From assembly GCF_014204795.1 (NCBI RefSeq), contig NZ_JACHMB010000001.1:11048501-11112500 (forward strand): 64,000 nucleotides of DNA. The letters run 5' to 3'. The notes beneath the pieces are model-generated. The model was not told where the DNA came from. It worked only from the letters and a program-made list of their open reading frames with translations, and searched no databases. The position numbers and the translations under genes are program-made. This document shows positions 23,982-32,841 of the stretch, piece by piece; position 1 is the stretch's first letter, and each line of letters starts with the position of its first letter. This DNA is from Nonomuraea jabiensis. Lineage in GTDB: Bacteria; Actinomycetota; Actinomycetes; Streptosporangiales; Streptosporangiaceae.

Positions 23982-25966
23982 GGCCCGACCTCCAGCGCCC
24001 GGGAGGTGAAGCGGGCCCCGCCGCGCGGCCGCCGGAAGGGCTCGACGCCGAGCAGGCGCAGGTAGGCCAGCAGCGGCTGGGAGTGGCTGTGCAGGTTGGC
24101 GACCGGGTACGCCTGCATGGCGACGCCGACCTCGGCCAGGTCCCAGGTGCGCCCGGGGCGGCCGGTCTCGGGGGCCAGGTAGGCGTCGGGGCCCGACAGC
24201 GTGCCCTCCCAGACGTCCGGGTAGGCGGCCGTGTGCGCGGCCAGCGTCATCCGCCGCCACCAGTCCCAGGCCAGGTCGGGGAGGTGTTCGGCGGCGGCCC
24301 AGACGAGCGTCATGTTGATCGCGTACCAGATCGTGCCGACCCCGCCGGGGCCGTACGCGTCGCGGGCGGGCCAGCGCAGCCGGGCGCCCAAAGGGGAATC
24401 GGCGGCCGAAGTGCGCTCGATCGTGCGCAGCAGCTCCACGGCCCGCTCAGGCGGGGCGGCGCCGCACAGAACGGCCCAGGGCTGCACCTCCAGCCACAGA
24501 TCGTCGTCGCCGACGACCGCCCCGGGGCCGTACGCGCGGCGGTACCAGCGCCCGTTCCACTCCCCCGCGACCAGGTCGCGCAGCTCCTCGCCGAGCTTGC
24601 GGGCCTCGGCGGCGGTCGCGGAATCGCCGAGCCGCTCGGCCAGCGTCGCGTAGCGCGGCAGGACCCAGGCGGCCATGGCGGAGTTGAGGACGGACTCGCC
24701 CCGGTCGATCATCACCTCGCGCGGCACGCCGCTCTCGGTGATGGCCATGTCGTTCCAGTCGGCGTTGAGGATGCGGACGTGCCCGTGCTCGCCCCGCCCG
24801 ACCACCTCGGCGAAGAACCTGAACTGCCTGCGCAGGTTCTCCAGCAGCGGCACCCCCGGGGCCTCGTGGACCGGGTGGTACGGCACGTCCGCGCGGAAGG
24901 CGGCCTCGTCGCCCGTCGCGCTCAGGTATTCGGCGGCCAGCCACAGGGCCCACAGGTTCTGGTCCGACGGGCGGAACAGGTCGGTCCAGGGCCGCTTGTC
25001 CGGTCCGAGCGCATACGGCAGGTCTCCGTCGGGCCCGCCCCAGGCGCACGTGTTGCGCAGCACGGACAGGGCCAGGTCGGGCTCGATGTAGACGAGCGGC
25101 AGCGCGTGCTGGAGCGGGTCGCGGGCGGCGCCGTTGAAGCCGTGCCGGAAGGAGTAGCAGGATCCCTGGTCGAGGGTGTGGCCGCCGAGCACGCCGTCGG
25201 CGCAGGCCGCGCCGGCGAGCAGGGCGGCGTGCCAGGGGATCTCCCGCTCGGCCTCGGGCGCCCGCGCGGCGGACGCGCGTGGCAGCCGGTCGCGCAGGGC
25301 CGCCAGGCTCTCCTCGAACGTCGCCGTCCCGGACGGGAGGCCGAGCAGGCCGTAGCGGAGGTCCAGCACCCGTTCCTCGCCCGCCGCCAGCTCCAGCGTG
25401 AGCGCGAGCCGCCCGGACCGCGTCCTGGCTCCGCCGATCAGCTCCAGTTCGAGCCCGGGCCCGGGGTCGTCGGCGGCGGCGTCGGCGGCGCCGGTGATGA
25501 GCTCCATCCGGGCCGGCCTGGCCGCCCACTCCTCGGTCAGCTCCAGCCGTACCGGCGCGTCGAGCAGGTTGCGCACCCGCAGCCGGACCAGCACCCACGG
25601 CTGCTCGCCCTCCGGGCAGAGCACCGTGCGCTCCAGCGCCACCCGCTCGTCGGCCACCCGGACGACGGCGAAGGTCGGCCCGAAGATCCGCTCAGATTCC
25701 GAAATATCGGTGGAAAGGTCGCCGAGGTGGGTCACGCCGGTCCCCCGGGTGAGCCAGAGCAGGCCGGTGTGCTCGTCGAACAGGTCGCTCAGCCCGTAGT
25801 TGTCCGACACCAGCGTGATCCGCCGGTTGCCCACGTGCGAAAAGTGCCGCCGCGTGGGCGGGTCCAGCACGGGGTCCCACTCGGCGCGCGGGTCCCGCTC
25901 CTGGTCCAGCGTGTACGCGAACGCGGGCAGCCCGTACGCCGTCGTCCACTCCCCGTACGAGCTCAT
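23978..25966 (-). CDS. GH94/GH36-like glycoside phosphorylase or hydrolase
   Basis: 662 residues from ATG 25966, overlapping the permease stop. The N-terminal third is beta-rich (MSSYGEWTTAYGLPAFAYT, RRHFSHVGNRRITLVSDNYG), as in the beta-sandwich of GH94 enzymes. The (alpha/alpha)6 barrel contains SFRHGFNGAARDPLQHALPL and HVRILNADWNDMA, where Asp403/Asp406 align with the catalytic Asp of GH94 phosphorylases (usual motif GDWNDGM). The protein is shorter than most GH94 members. No signal peptide, so it works on an imported substrate. Phosphorylase versus hydrolase and the linkage cut are open. Confidence 0.78.
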   Translation of the reverse strand: MSSYGEWTTAYGLPAFAYTLDQERDPRAEWDPVLDPPTRRHFSHVGNRRITLVSDNYGLSDLFDEHTGLLWLTRGTGVTHLGDLSTDISESERIFGPTFAVVRVADERVALERTVLCPEGEQPWVLVRLRVRNLLDAPVRLELTEEWAARPARMELITGAADAAADDPGPGLELELIGGARTRSGRLALTLELAAGEERVLDLRYGLLGLPSGTATFEESLAALRDRLPRASAARAPEAEREIPWHAALLAGAACADGVLGGHTLDQGSCYSFRHGFNGAARDPLQHALPLVYIEPDLALSVLRNTCAWGGPDGDLPYALGPDKRPWTDLFRPSDQNLWALWLAAEYLSATGDEAAFRADVPYHPVHEAPGVPLLENLRRQFRFFAEVVGRGEHGHVRILNADWNDMAITESGVPREVMIDRGESVLNSAMAAWVLPRYATLAERLGDSATAAEARKLGEELRDLVAGEWNGRWYRRAYGPGAVVGDDDLWLEVQPWAVLCGAAPPERAVELLRTIERTSAADSPLGARLRWPARDAYGPGGVGTIWYAINMTLVWAAAEHLPDLAWDWWRRMTLAAHTAAYPDVWEGTLSGPDAYLAPETGRPGRTWDLAEVGVAMQAYPVANLHSHSQPLLAYLRLLGVEPFRRPRGGARFTSRALEVGP

Positions 25967-26763
25967 TTGCGCACCCCTCCCAGGGTCAGCCCGGCGACGT
26001 AGTAGCGCTGCAGCAGGAACATCAGCGCCAGCGGCGGCACCGCCGTGATCAGCGCGGCGGTGCTCACCAGGCCGATGCTGAAGTCGTACTCGGTCTGGAG
26101 CTGCGACAGCCCCACCGGCAGCGGCCACAGCCCGGGGTTGTTGGCCACGATGAGCGGCCAGAGCAGGTTGTCCCACTGCGCGAGGAACTGCAGCAGGAAG
26201 AGCGTCAGCAGCGCGGGCCGCAGCAGGGGCACGCCGATGCGGGCGAAGATGCGCAGCTCGCCCGCCCCGTCCACCCGGGCGGACAGCAGCAGCTCGCGCG
26301 GCAGCGCCAGGGCGAACTGGCGGACCAGGAACACCCCGAAGGCGCTCATCATGAACGGCACGATCATGCCCTGGAAGGTGTCGATCCAGCCCAGCGCCTT
26401 GACGATGAGGTACATCGGCACGAGCACCACGATCGGCGACAGCGACAGCGTCCCCACGATCACCGCGAACAGCGCGCGGCTGCCGGGGAAGCAGAGCTGC
26501 GCGAGCGCGTACCCGGCGGCGGCGGACAGGATCACCTCGAGCACCGCGATGCCGAGCGCGAGGATCAGGCTGTTGCGCAGGTAGAGCGGGAAGCCGCCCT
26601 GGCCGAACAGCTGCGCCACGTGCGCGCCCAGCTGGGAGACGTCGAACGACAGCCCGCCCAGGTCGCTCGCGTCCGAGGCCGACGAGACCGCGAACATCGC
26701 GTAGACCGGCAGCAACATCACGACCACGACCAGCGTCAGGACGGTCCCGCGTAAGACCTTCAC
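25963..26763 (-). CDS. Carbohydrate ABC transporter permease (MalG type)
   Basis: 266 residues from GTG 26763 (GTGA overlap). Six membrane segments, the first at about residues 5-27. The cytoplasmic EAA loop that contacts the ATPase reads LLLSARVDGAGELRIFARIGVPLLRP (in part: ARVDGAGELRIFARIGVPLL), a normal MalG-type sequence except for V instead of the first A. It pairs with the MalF-type permease upstream. No ATPase gene is in the operon, so a shared MsiK-type ATPase encoded elsewhere is expected. Confidence 0.92.
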   Translation of the reverse strand: MKVLRGTVLTLVVVVMLLPVYAMFAVSSASDASDLGGLSFDVSQLGAHVAQLFGQGGFPLYLRNSLILALGIAVLEVILSAAAGYALAQLCFPGSRALFAVIVGTLSLSPIVVLVPMYLIVKALGWIDTFQGMIVPFMMSAFGVFLVRQFALALPRELLLSARVDGAGELRIFARIGVPLLRPALLTLFLLQFLAQWDNLLWPLIVANNPGLWPLPVGLSQLQTEYDFSIGLVSTAALITAVPPLALMFLLQRYYVAGLTLGGVRK

Positions 26764-27677
26764 CCGTCCTCGCCTCCCCGCAGCACGCGGAACTGCGCGA
26801 CCGACAGCGCCAGCATGGCCACGAGCAGCACCATCGCGATGGCCGACGCGTACCCCATGCGCTCGAACGTGAAGCCGGTCGCCCACATGTAGAGCGGCAG
26901 CACCTCGGTCGCGCCCGCCGGGCCGCCCTTGGTCAGCAGGAAAGCCGGCACGAACGACTGCATCGCCCCGACCACCGCGATGACCAGCACGAACAGCAGC
27001 GTGCGGCGCAGCAGCGGCAGCGTGATGCGGAAGAAGATCCGCACCGGCCCGGCCCCGTCGAGCCCGGCGGCCTCGAAGACGCTCAGCGGCAGCCCCTGCA
27101 GGCCCGCGGTCAGGATGATCACGAACAGGCCCAGGTGCTTCCACGTCGTCATGATCACCAGGGCCCAGAGCGCCAGGCCCTCGTCGGTCAGCCACGGCTT
27201 CGGCTCCGCGCCGGCCAGCCCGATCAGCGCGTCGGCCAGGCCGTCCGCGGCGAAGATCACCGACCAGGTCAGCGAGGTGGCCACCAGCGGCATCGCGGCC
27301 GGGATCATGACCAGCGCGCGGAGGACGGCGTTGTAGCGGCCCGGCTTGCTCAGCGGCACGGCGATCGCCAGGGCGAGCACGATCGAGGGCACCACGGAGC
27401 CGGCGGTGTAGACGGCGGTGACCCTGGCCGAGTTCCAGAAGCCGGGGTCGTCGAGCATCCTGCGGTAGTTGTCCAGGCCCGTCCACTCGGGGGCGCCGGC
27501 GAGGTCGTAGCTGGTGAAGCTCAGGTAGACCGCCGAGGCGAACGGCACCACCCAGAAGACCAGGAAGTACAGGGCGGCGGGCAGGGACAGCAGGGCGCCG
27601 GTGCGTGCCTCCGCCCAGCGCTGCCCCTGGCCCGAGACCCGCGCGACGCGGGGCGCCAGCCCTGGCGACAACGTCAT
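26760..27677 (-). CDS. Carbohydrate ABC transporter permease (MalF type)
   Basis: 305 residues from ATG 27677 (ATGA overlap with the binding-protein stop). Six membrane segments; the N-terminal one (about 29-50, LPAALYFLVFWVVPFASAVYL) and the PEWTGLDNYRRML segment are typical of UgpA/MalF permeases. The EAA loop is FEAAGLDGAGPVRIFFRITLPLL. It should form the membrane channel with the MalG-type protein. Confidence 0.92.
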   Translation of the reverse strand: MTLSPGLAPRVARVSGQGQRWAEARTGALLSLPAALYFLVFWVVPFASAVYLSFTSYDLAGAPEWTGLDNYRRMLDDPGFWNSARVTAVYTAGSVVPSIVLALAIAVPLSKPGRYNAVLRALVMIPAAMPLVATSLTWSVIFAADGLADALIGLAGAEPKPWLTDEGLALWALVIMTTWKHLGLFVIILTAGLQGLPLSVFEAAGLDGAGPVRIFFRITLPLLRRTLLFVLVIAVVGAMQSFVPAFLLTKGGPAGATEVLPLYMWATGFTFERMGYASAIAMVLLVAMLALSVAQFRVLRGGEDG

Positions 27678-28960
27678 AGGGCGATCCGCATCGCCTGGTC
27701 GAAGTCGGCCGCGGCCTGCTCGGGCGTCTTCTTGCCGAACGCCACCGCGTCACCGGCGTCGGTGAGCGCCTTGGCCATCTCGTTCCAGACGGGCGTCTGC
27801 GGCCCGAAGTCGGCGTGCGGGGCGGAGGCGGCCATGATGTCGATGGCCTTCTGGTCGGCCCCGGGCAGCTTCTCCCAGCCCTTGACCGGGGTGAGCAGGC
27901 TGGCGTCCTTGAGCTGCCTGGCGGCGACGTCCTCGCGCTGGAGGTAGTCGATGAAGTGCCAGGCGGTGTACTGGAGCTTGGACTTCTGGGCGACCGCCCA
28001 GCCCCAGGTGTAGGCGGGGGCGACCGGCTGCCCCGACTCCCAGCGGGGCATCGGCGCGATGTCGAAGCCCTTGCCGAAGGTCAGCTTGGGGTTCAGCGTC
28101 GGGAACAGGTCCATCGCGAACAGCCCGGACACCAGCATGGCCGCCTCACCGGTGGCGAACAGCCCGAACCCGGACAGCGGGTTCGACAGCTTGGGGTTGC
28201 CCAGGCCGCCGTAGTAGCGCAGGGCCTCGATCCCGGCGTCCGAGGCGAGCGTGGCCTTGGTGGCGTCGGGGCTGAGTATCGTGCCGCCCTTGCCCTTGAC
28301 CAGGGCGAGCAGCTGCATCAGCGTCCACTGCGGGTTGCCCAGGATCCACTGCAGGCCCACCTTCTTGCCGTCGGCCGAGGTCAGCCGCTTGCTGTACTCG
28401 GCGACCTCCTCCCAGGTGGTGGGCGGCTTGTCCGGGTCGAGCCCGGCTTCGGCGAACCTGTCCTTGCGGTAGTAGAGGTAGCAGATCGTGTAGTCGATGG
28501 GGACGCCGTACAGCTTGCCCTCGTACGACAGCGAGCCGATCGCGTGCTCGTCGTACGCCTGGACCAGCGCCTTCTCGTCGGCCACGCCCATGGCCTTGGG
28601 GATGATCGGGGCCAGGCGGCCCTTGCGCGCGTGGCCCGGGATCGTCCAGCCGCCGATCTTGACCAGGTCGGGCGGGACGTCACCGGCGAACGCGGTCAGC
28701 AGCTTGGCGTCGAGCTTGTCGACCGGCACGTACAGGGGGGTGATGTCGACGCCGCCGAACTCCTGCATGTAGCTGCGCAGCAGCGGGTTGAAGACCTTGT
28801 CGTACGCCTTGGTCTGGTGCAGCCAGACGGAGAGTTTTCCGCGCGGCACCCCGTCGGCGGGGACCGTGGCGGCCGGTTCGGAGCCGCAGGCGGCGAGCAG
28901 GCCGGACGCCGTCGCGAGGGTGGCGGTTCTGAGCAGGGCACGGCGGGTCAACCTGGTCAT
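27674..28960 (-). CDS. Sugar-binding lipoprotein of an ABC importer
   Basis: 428 residues. The N-terminus has a Tat-like RR pair (TRRALLRTATLA) and a lipobox LAAC with the modified Cys at about residue 25, so the protein is anchored outside the membrane. The rest is a family-1 solute-binding fold: KLSVWLHQTKAYDKVFNPLL near the start, YEGKLYGVPIDYT, TTWEEVAEYSKRL and the late PAYTWGWAVAQKSK segment. It starts 24 bp after the GntR gene and is the first structural gene of the operon. Ligand unknown; an oligosaccharide or glycoside is expected. Confidence 0.92.
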   Translation of the reverse strand: MTRLTRRALLRTATLATASGLLAACGSEPAATVPADGVPRGKLSVWLHQTKAYDKVFNPLLRSYMQEFGGVDITPLYVPVDKLDAKLLTAFAGDVPPDLVKIGGWTIPGHARKGRLAPIIPKAMGVADEKALVQAYDEHAIGSLSYEGKLYGVPIDYTICYLYYRKDRFAEAGLDPDKPPTTWEEVAEYSKRLTSADGKKVGLQWILGNPQWTLMQLLALVKGKGGTILSPDATKATLASDAGIEALRYYGGLGNPKLSNPLSGFGLFATGEAAMLVSGLFAMDLFPTLNPKLTFGKGFDIAPMPRWESGQPVAPAYTWGWAVAQKSKLQYTAWHFIDYLQREDVAARQLKDASLLTPVKGWEKLPGADQKAIDIMAASAPHADFGPQTPVWNEMAKALTDAGDAVAFGKKTPEQAAADFDQAMRIAL

Positions 28961-28984
28961 GCTCGACCTCCCGGTATGGGGGTT

Positions 28985-29752
28985 TTACTGGCCCATGAGT
29001 GCGTTGTTGGGGTCGTTGAGCTCCACGGAGAACACGGTGAGATCGCCGCGGGCGTGGCGGATGGTGTATTCGAGGGCGATCCCGCTCTCGGTGCACGTGC
29101 TGCGTGCGGTGGCCAGCAGGGCCGCGGCCATGGGCACGCGCAGCAGCTCGGCGAGCCGGTAGTCGGCGTTGACCGCGCCGATCGTCTCCCGGCCGCCGGC
29201 GGGGGTGAGGCCGTACTTGGTGCGCAGCAGGTCGTAGAGGGAGCCGGTGAGGTCCTCGTCGAGGATGCCGGGGACCAGCTCGACGGGCAGGTGGGCGCTC
29301 TCCAGCATGCAGGGCACGCCGTCGAGCAGGCGCAGCCGCTCGACGAAGACGATCTCCTGGTCCTCCCGCACGCCGAGCGCGGCGGCGACGTCGGGCCCGG
29401 CCTGCTGCAGGTGTGCCTTGAGCAGCCGCGTCGTCGGCTTGCGGCCCAGCCGCGCCATCGTCTCGGTGAACCCGACCGGCCGCGAGCCCAGCTCGGGCGC
29501 CACGGCCTGCGGGGCGGTGTAGGTGCCGCTCCCCTGCCTGGCCACCAGCAGCCCCTCCTGCACCAGGTCGCCGATCGCCCGCCGGGCCGTCGCCCTGCTC
29601 ACGCCCGCGTAGACCATCAGGTCCTTCTCCGCGGGGATCATCGTGTCGGGCTCGCAGTCGCGGATCACCGCCCGCAGGCGCTCGCGCAGCTGGTAGTAGA
29701 GCGGCACCGCGGCTGACGGGTCGAGCGCCAGCCTGCGTTCCCAGTCGGTCAT
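28985..29752 (-). CDS. GntR-family regulator with UTRA sensor domain
   Basis: 255 residues. N-terminal winged helix: PLYYQLRERLRAVI, then VSRATARRAIGDLVQEGLL and the wing ARQGSGTYTA. The C-terminal part is a UTRA domain (RLLDGVPCMLESAHLP, the family's ligand-binding pattern), which normally senses a sugar phosphate or glycoside. It is the first gene of the leftward operon and is divergent from the HerA-like gene. A palindrome (29771-29786) lies 19 bp upstream of its start, so it probably represses the whole operon including itself. Confidence 0.92.
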   Translation of the reverse strand: MTDWERRLALDPSAAVPLYYQLRERLRAVIRDCEPDTMIPAEKDLMVYAGVSRATARRAIGDLVQEGLLVARQGSGTYTAPQAVAPELGSRPVGFTETMARLGRKPTTRLLKAHLQQAGPDVAAALGVREDQEIVFVERLRLLDGVPCMLESAHLPVELVPGILDEDLTGSLYDLLRTKYGLTPAGGRETIGAVNADYRLAELLRVPMAAALLATARSTCTESGIALEYTIRHARGDLTVFSVELNDPNNALMGQ

Positions 29753-29770
29753 GACGTCCCCGCCTCAGTT

Positions 29771-29786
29771 GTACGGACGACCGTAT
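29771..29786. promoter_or_regulatory. Candidate GntR operator
   Basis: GTACGG-ACGA-CCGTAT: an inverted repeat (TACGG/CCGTA with 4-bp spacer) 19 bp upstream of the GntR start, in the region shared with the divergent DNA-repair module. An A-rich AAAAGATA on the minus strand beside it could be the -10 element. Confidence 0.55.
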
Positions 29787-29917
29787 CTTTTCTGCTCACC
29801 GGCCGAGTGTCAACCAGGTGATCCCGCAGGGCGTGGGCGCGCATGAAATGCGCCGGACGCACACCTCGGGGCCACTACGCTCCTTTGGAAGGGCGTTTCG
29901 TGGGGGCGGAGGGATGA

Positions 29918-31687
29918 GTGACGGTCAACGGGGCGGTAAACCATCAGGCGGCCACAGCGGCTGACACGGCGGCGCCCACGGCGGGTGAGGCGGTCGGGCG
30001 GGTGCTCGGCACCCAGGCGGCCTCGCCGCTGTCGTTCTGGGTCGGCCTGGAGCCGGGCAAGGTCGTCCAGCTCGACGACGTGGTGGTGACCAGGCGTGAG
30101 GTGCCCGGCCACGGTCCCGTGCTCATGGCGGGCGTGGTGACGACCGTGGAGGCCAGGCACGAGGGCGCCGCGTACGACTCCGACGTCTTCCTGATCGCCG
30201 ACGGCGCGCTGCCGGCCGCCGTGGTCGAGGTGGCGGAGGTGCGGGTGACGCGGGTCGAGCCGGAGGTGTTCGTGCCGCCGCTGCCCGGCTCCAAGGTCTT
30301 CCTGGCCGGCTCGGGCGACCGCGACCAGGCCCTCTACTTCGACGTGATGGACCGCCGGATCCCCATGGGCATGGGCCGCGACGGCCAGCCGCTCTACGTC
30401 AACTTCGACTTCCTCGATGGCACCCGCGGCGCCCACGTGTCGATCTCCGGCGTCTCCGGCGTGGCCACCAAGACCTCCTTCGCGACCTTCCTGCTCTACT
30501 CGATCTTCAACTCGGGCGTGCTGGAGGGGGAGGCCGCCAACACCAAGGCGCTGATCTTCTCCGTCAAGGGCGAGGACCTGCTCTTCCTCGACCACGACAA
30601 CCTGCGGCTCGACGAGCGCGCCAGAGGCGTCTACGCCCGGCTGGGGCTGCCCGCCAGGGCGTTCGGCAGCGTCCACGTCTTCGCCCCGCCCCGGCCGAAC
30701 GACCCCAACGGCGTGCCGCACGTCTCCACGCGCACGCAGGGGGTGAGCTCCTTCTACTGGACGCTGGTCGAGTTCTGCCAGGAGGAGCTGCTGCGCTTCG
30801 TGTTCGCCGACTCCGACGACGAGCGGGCCGGCTACTCCCTGCTGGTCGGCCAGGTCGCCGCCCGGCTGAAGGCGTGGGCCGAGCCGGTGGGCGACGGCGG
30901 CGCGGTCATGGTGCGGGGCACGTCCTGCCGCACGTTCACCGACCTCGTCGAGCTGCTGTCCGACCAGCTCCAGGACGAGGGCTCGCGCGGCGAGTGGACC
31001 GGCGCGCAGACGCCGCTCGGCACCGTCAACGCCTTCCTGCGCCGGCTCCGCAGCGCCGTGCGGCCGCTGTCCCCGATCGTCCGGGGCGACCTGCCGTTCT
31101 ACCGCAACCACTCGGTCCGCACCTCCGACGCCCAGGTGTCGATCGTGGACCTGCACAACCTGCCGGAGCGGGCGCAGCGGTTCGTGGTGGGCGTGGTGCT
31201 GCGCGGCGAGTTCCACCGCAAGGAGTCCTCGGGCACGGCCCGGCCGCTGCTGTTCGTGGTGCTGGACGAGCTCAACAAGTACGCCCCGCGCGAGGGCGAC
31301 TCCCCGATCAAGGAGATCCTGCTGGACGTGGCCGAGCGGGGCCGCTCGCTGGGCGTCATCCTCATCGGCGCCCAGCAGACCGCCTCGGAGGTGGAGCGGC
31401 GCATCGTCTCCAACAGCGCCGTACGCGTCGCCGGCCGCCTCGACCCGGCCGAGGCCGCCCGGTCCGAGTACGGCTGGCTGCCCCCGGCCGTCAGGGAGCG
31501 CGCCACGATCGCCAAGCCCGGCACCATGTTCGTCGCCCAGCCGGAGATCCCGGTCCCGCTGGCCGTCGCCTTCCCCTTCCCGGCCTGGGCCACCCGGCCG
31601 GCGGAGGCGGCGACCCAGCCGGAGAGGGTCTCGGCCGATCCGTTCCAGGGCCTGCCCGGCGTCGAAGAAGACATCCCGCCCTTCTGA
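29918..31687 (+). CDS. HerA-like hexameric ATPase/DNA translocase
   Basis: 589 residues from GTG 29918 (GGAGG about 5 nt upstream). An N-terminal beta-barrel HAS-like region (residues about 20-120: LEPGKVVQLDDVVVTRRE) precedes the RecA-type ATPase core. The Walker A region GVSGVATKTSFATFLL has Thr where the second Gly usually stands, an unusual P-loop. Walker B is LLFVVLDELNKYAP, and the sensor region RSLGVILIGAQQ and ISNSAVRVAGRL-like block follow the HerA/VirB4 pattern. In archaea HerA pumps DNA for the NurA nuclease together with Mre11-Rad50. Here the next three genes encode exactly those partners. Confidence 0.87.
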   Translation: MTVNGAVNHQAATAADTAAPTAGEAVGRVLGTQAASPLSFWVGLEPGKVVQLDDVVVTRREVPGHGPVLMAGVVTTVEARHEGAAYDSDVFLIADGALPAAVVEVAEVRVTRVEPEVFVPPLPGSKVFLAGSGDRDQALYFDVMDRRIPMGMGRDGQPLYVNFDFLDGTRGAHVSISGVSGVATKTSFATFLLYSIFNSGVLEGEAANTKALIFSVKGEDLLFLDHDNLRLDERARGVYARLGLPARAFGSVHVFAPPRPNDPNGVPHVSTRTQGVSSFYWTLVEFCQEELLRFVFADSDDERAGYSLLVGQVAARLKAWAEPVGDGGAVMVRGTSCRTFTDLVELLSDQLQDEGSRGEWTGAQTPLGTVNAFLRRLRSAVRPLSPIVRGDLPFYRNHSVRTSDAQVSIVDLHNLPERAQRFVVGVVLRGEFHRKESSGTARPLLFVVLDELNKYAPREGDSPIKEILLDVAERGRSLGVILIGAQQTASEVERRIVSNSAVRVAGRLDPAEAARSEYGWLPPAVRERATIAKPGTMFVAQPEIPVPLAVAFPFPAWATRPAEAATQPERVSADPFQGLPGVEEDIPPF

Positions 31688-31701
31688 CCACAGGTGGTTT
31701 C

Positions 31702-32841
31702 GTGAAGATCCTGCACACCGCGGACTGGCACGTGGGCAAGGTGCTCAAGGGCCGCCCCCGCTTCGACGAGCACCGGGAGGTGCTGCGCGAGCTGGTCGCC
31801 GCCGCCCGCACCCACGACGTCGACGCCGTCATCGTGGCCGGCGACCTGTTCGACACCTCGGCGCCCACGCCCGAGGCCCAGTCGCTGGTGCTCAACGCGC
31901 TCCTGGCGCTGCGCGGCGACGGCAGGGACGTGGTGGTGCTGGCCGGCAACCACGACAACCCGCAGCTGCTGGAGGTCTACCGGCCGGTGCTGGGCAAGCT
32001 GGGCCTGCACGTCATCGGCTCGTTCCGGCGCCCGGACGCGGGCGGCACGCTGGCCTTCACGGCGCGTTCGGGCGAGCCGGTGCGGCTGGCGGTGCTGCCG
32101 TTCCTGTCGCACCGCTACGTCGTACGCGCCGCCGAGGTCCTCACCGGCACCGCCGCCGACCACAACCGCGACTACGCCGCCCGCATCGGCGAGCTGATCG
32201 GCGCGCTCACCGCCGGATTCCACGCCGACACCGTCAACCTGGTCACCACCCACGGCACCCTGCCCGGCGGGGCGTTCGGCGGCGGCGAGCGGGAGGCACA
32301 GTCGATCTTCTCCTACTACTTCGAGCCGACCGCGTTCCCGGCCGCCACCCAGTACGCCGCCCTCGGCCACCTGCACCGCCGCCAGCAGATCCCCGGCCCG
32401 TGCCCGATCTGGTACAGCGGCTCGCCGCTGGCCGTCGACTTCGGCGAGGAGGGCAACACCCCGGGCGCGCTGCTGGTCGAGGTCACGCCGGGCAAGCCGG
32501 CCGTGGTGCGGGAGCTGGCCTTCGCCTCGGCGCGGCGGCTGCGGACCGTGCGCGGCACGCTGGAGCAGCTGGAGGCCATCGAGCCGGGCGACGACTGGCT
32601 CAAGGTGATCGTGGAGGAGAAACCCCGGGTGGGCCTGGCCGACGACGTGCGCGGCCTGCTGAACGGCGCCGTGGACGTGGTCCTGGACGAGCGGTTCCGG
32701 CCGGTGCCCGCCACGCGCCGCACCGGCTCGGCCGAGCGCAGCCCGCGCGAGCTGTTCCGCGAATACCTGACCGCCACCGGCCGCCACGACGAGCAGGTGG
32801 CCACGCTGTTCGACCGGCTCTACGACGAGGTGACCGGCTGA
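31702..32841 (+). CDS. sbcD: SbcD/Mre11-like DNA exonuclease subunit
   Basis: 379 residues from GTG 31702, 14 bp after the HerA-like gene. Calcineurin-type phosphoesterase motifs for two Mn ions are all present: ILHTADWHVGK (DxH), VIVAGDLFDT (GDxxD), VLAGNHDN (GNHD), VTTHGTLPG (H) and AALGHLHRR (GHxH). The C-terminal capping domain (EEKPRVGLADDVRGLL and beyond) is shorter than in E. coli SbcD. Its stop overlaps the SbcC start (TGATG). It would nick or resect DNA ends as a complex with the next gene product. Confidence 0.93.
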   Translation: MKILHTADWHVGKVLKGRPRFDEHREVLRELVAAARTHDVDAVIVAGDLFDTSAPTPEAQSLVLNALLALRGDGRDVVVLAGNHDNPQLLEVYRPVLGKLGLHVIGSFRRPDAGGTLAFTARSGEPVRLAVLPFLSHRYVVRAAEVLTGTAADHNRDYAARIGELIGALTAGFHADTVNLVTTHGTLPGGAFGGGEREAQSIFSYYFEPTAFPAATQYAALGHLHRRQQIPGPCPIWYSGSPLAVDFGEEGNTPGALLVEVTPGKPAVVRELAFASARRLRTVRGTLEQLEAIEPGDDWLKVIVEEKPRVGLADDVRGLLNGAVDVVLDERFRPVPATRRTGSAERSPRELFREYLTATGRHDEQVATLFDRLYDEVTG

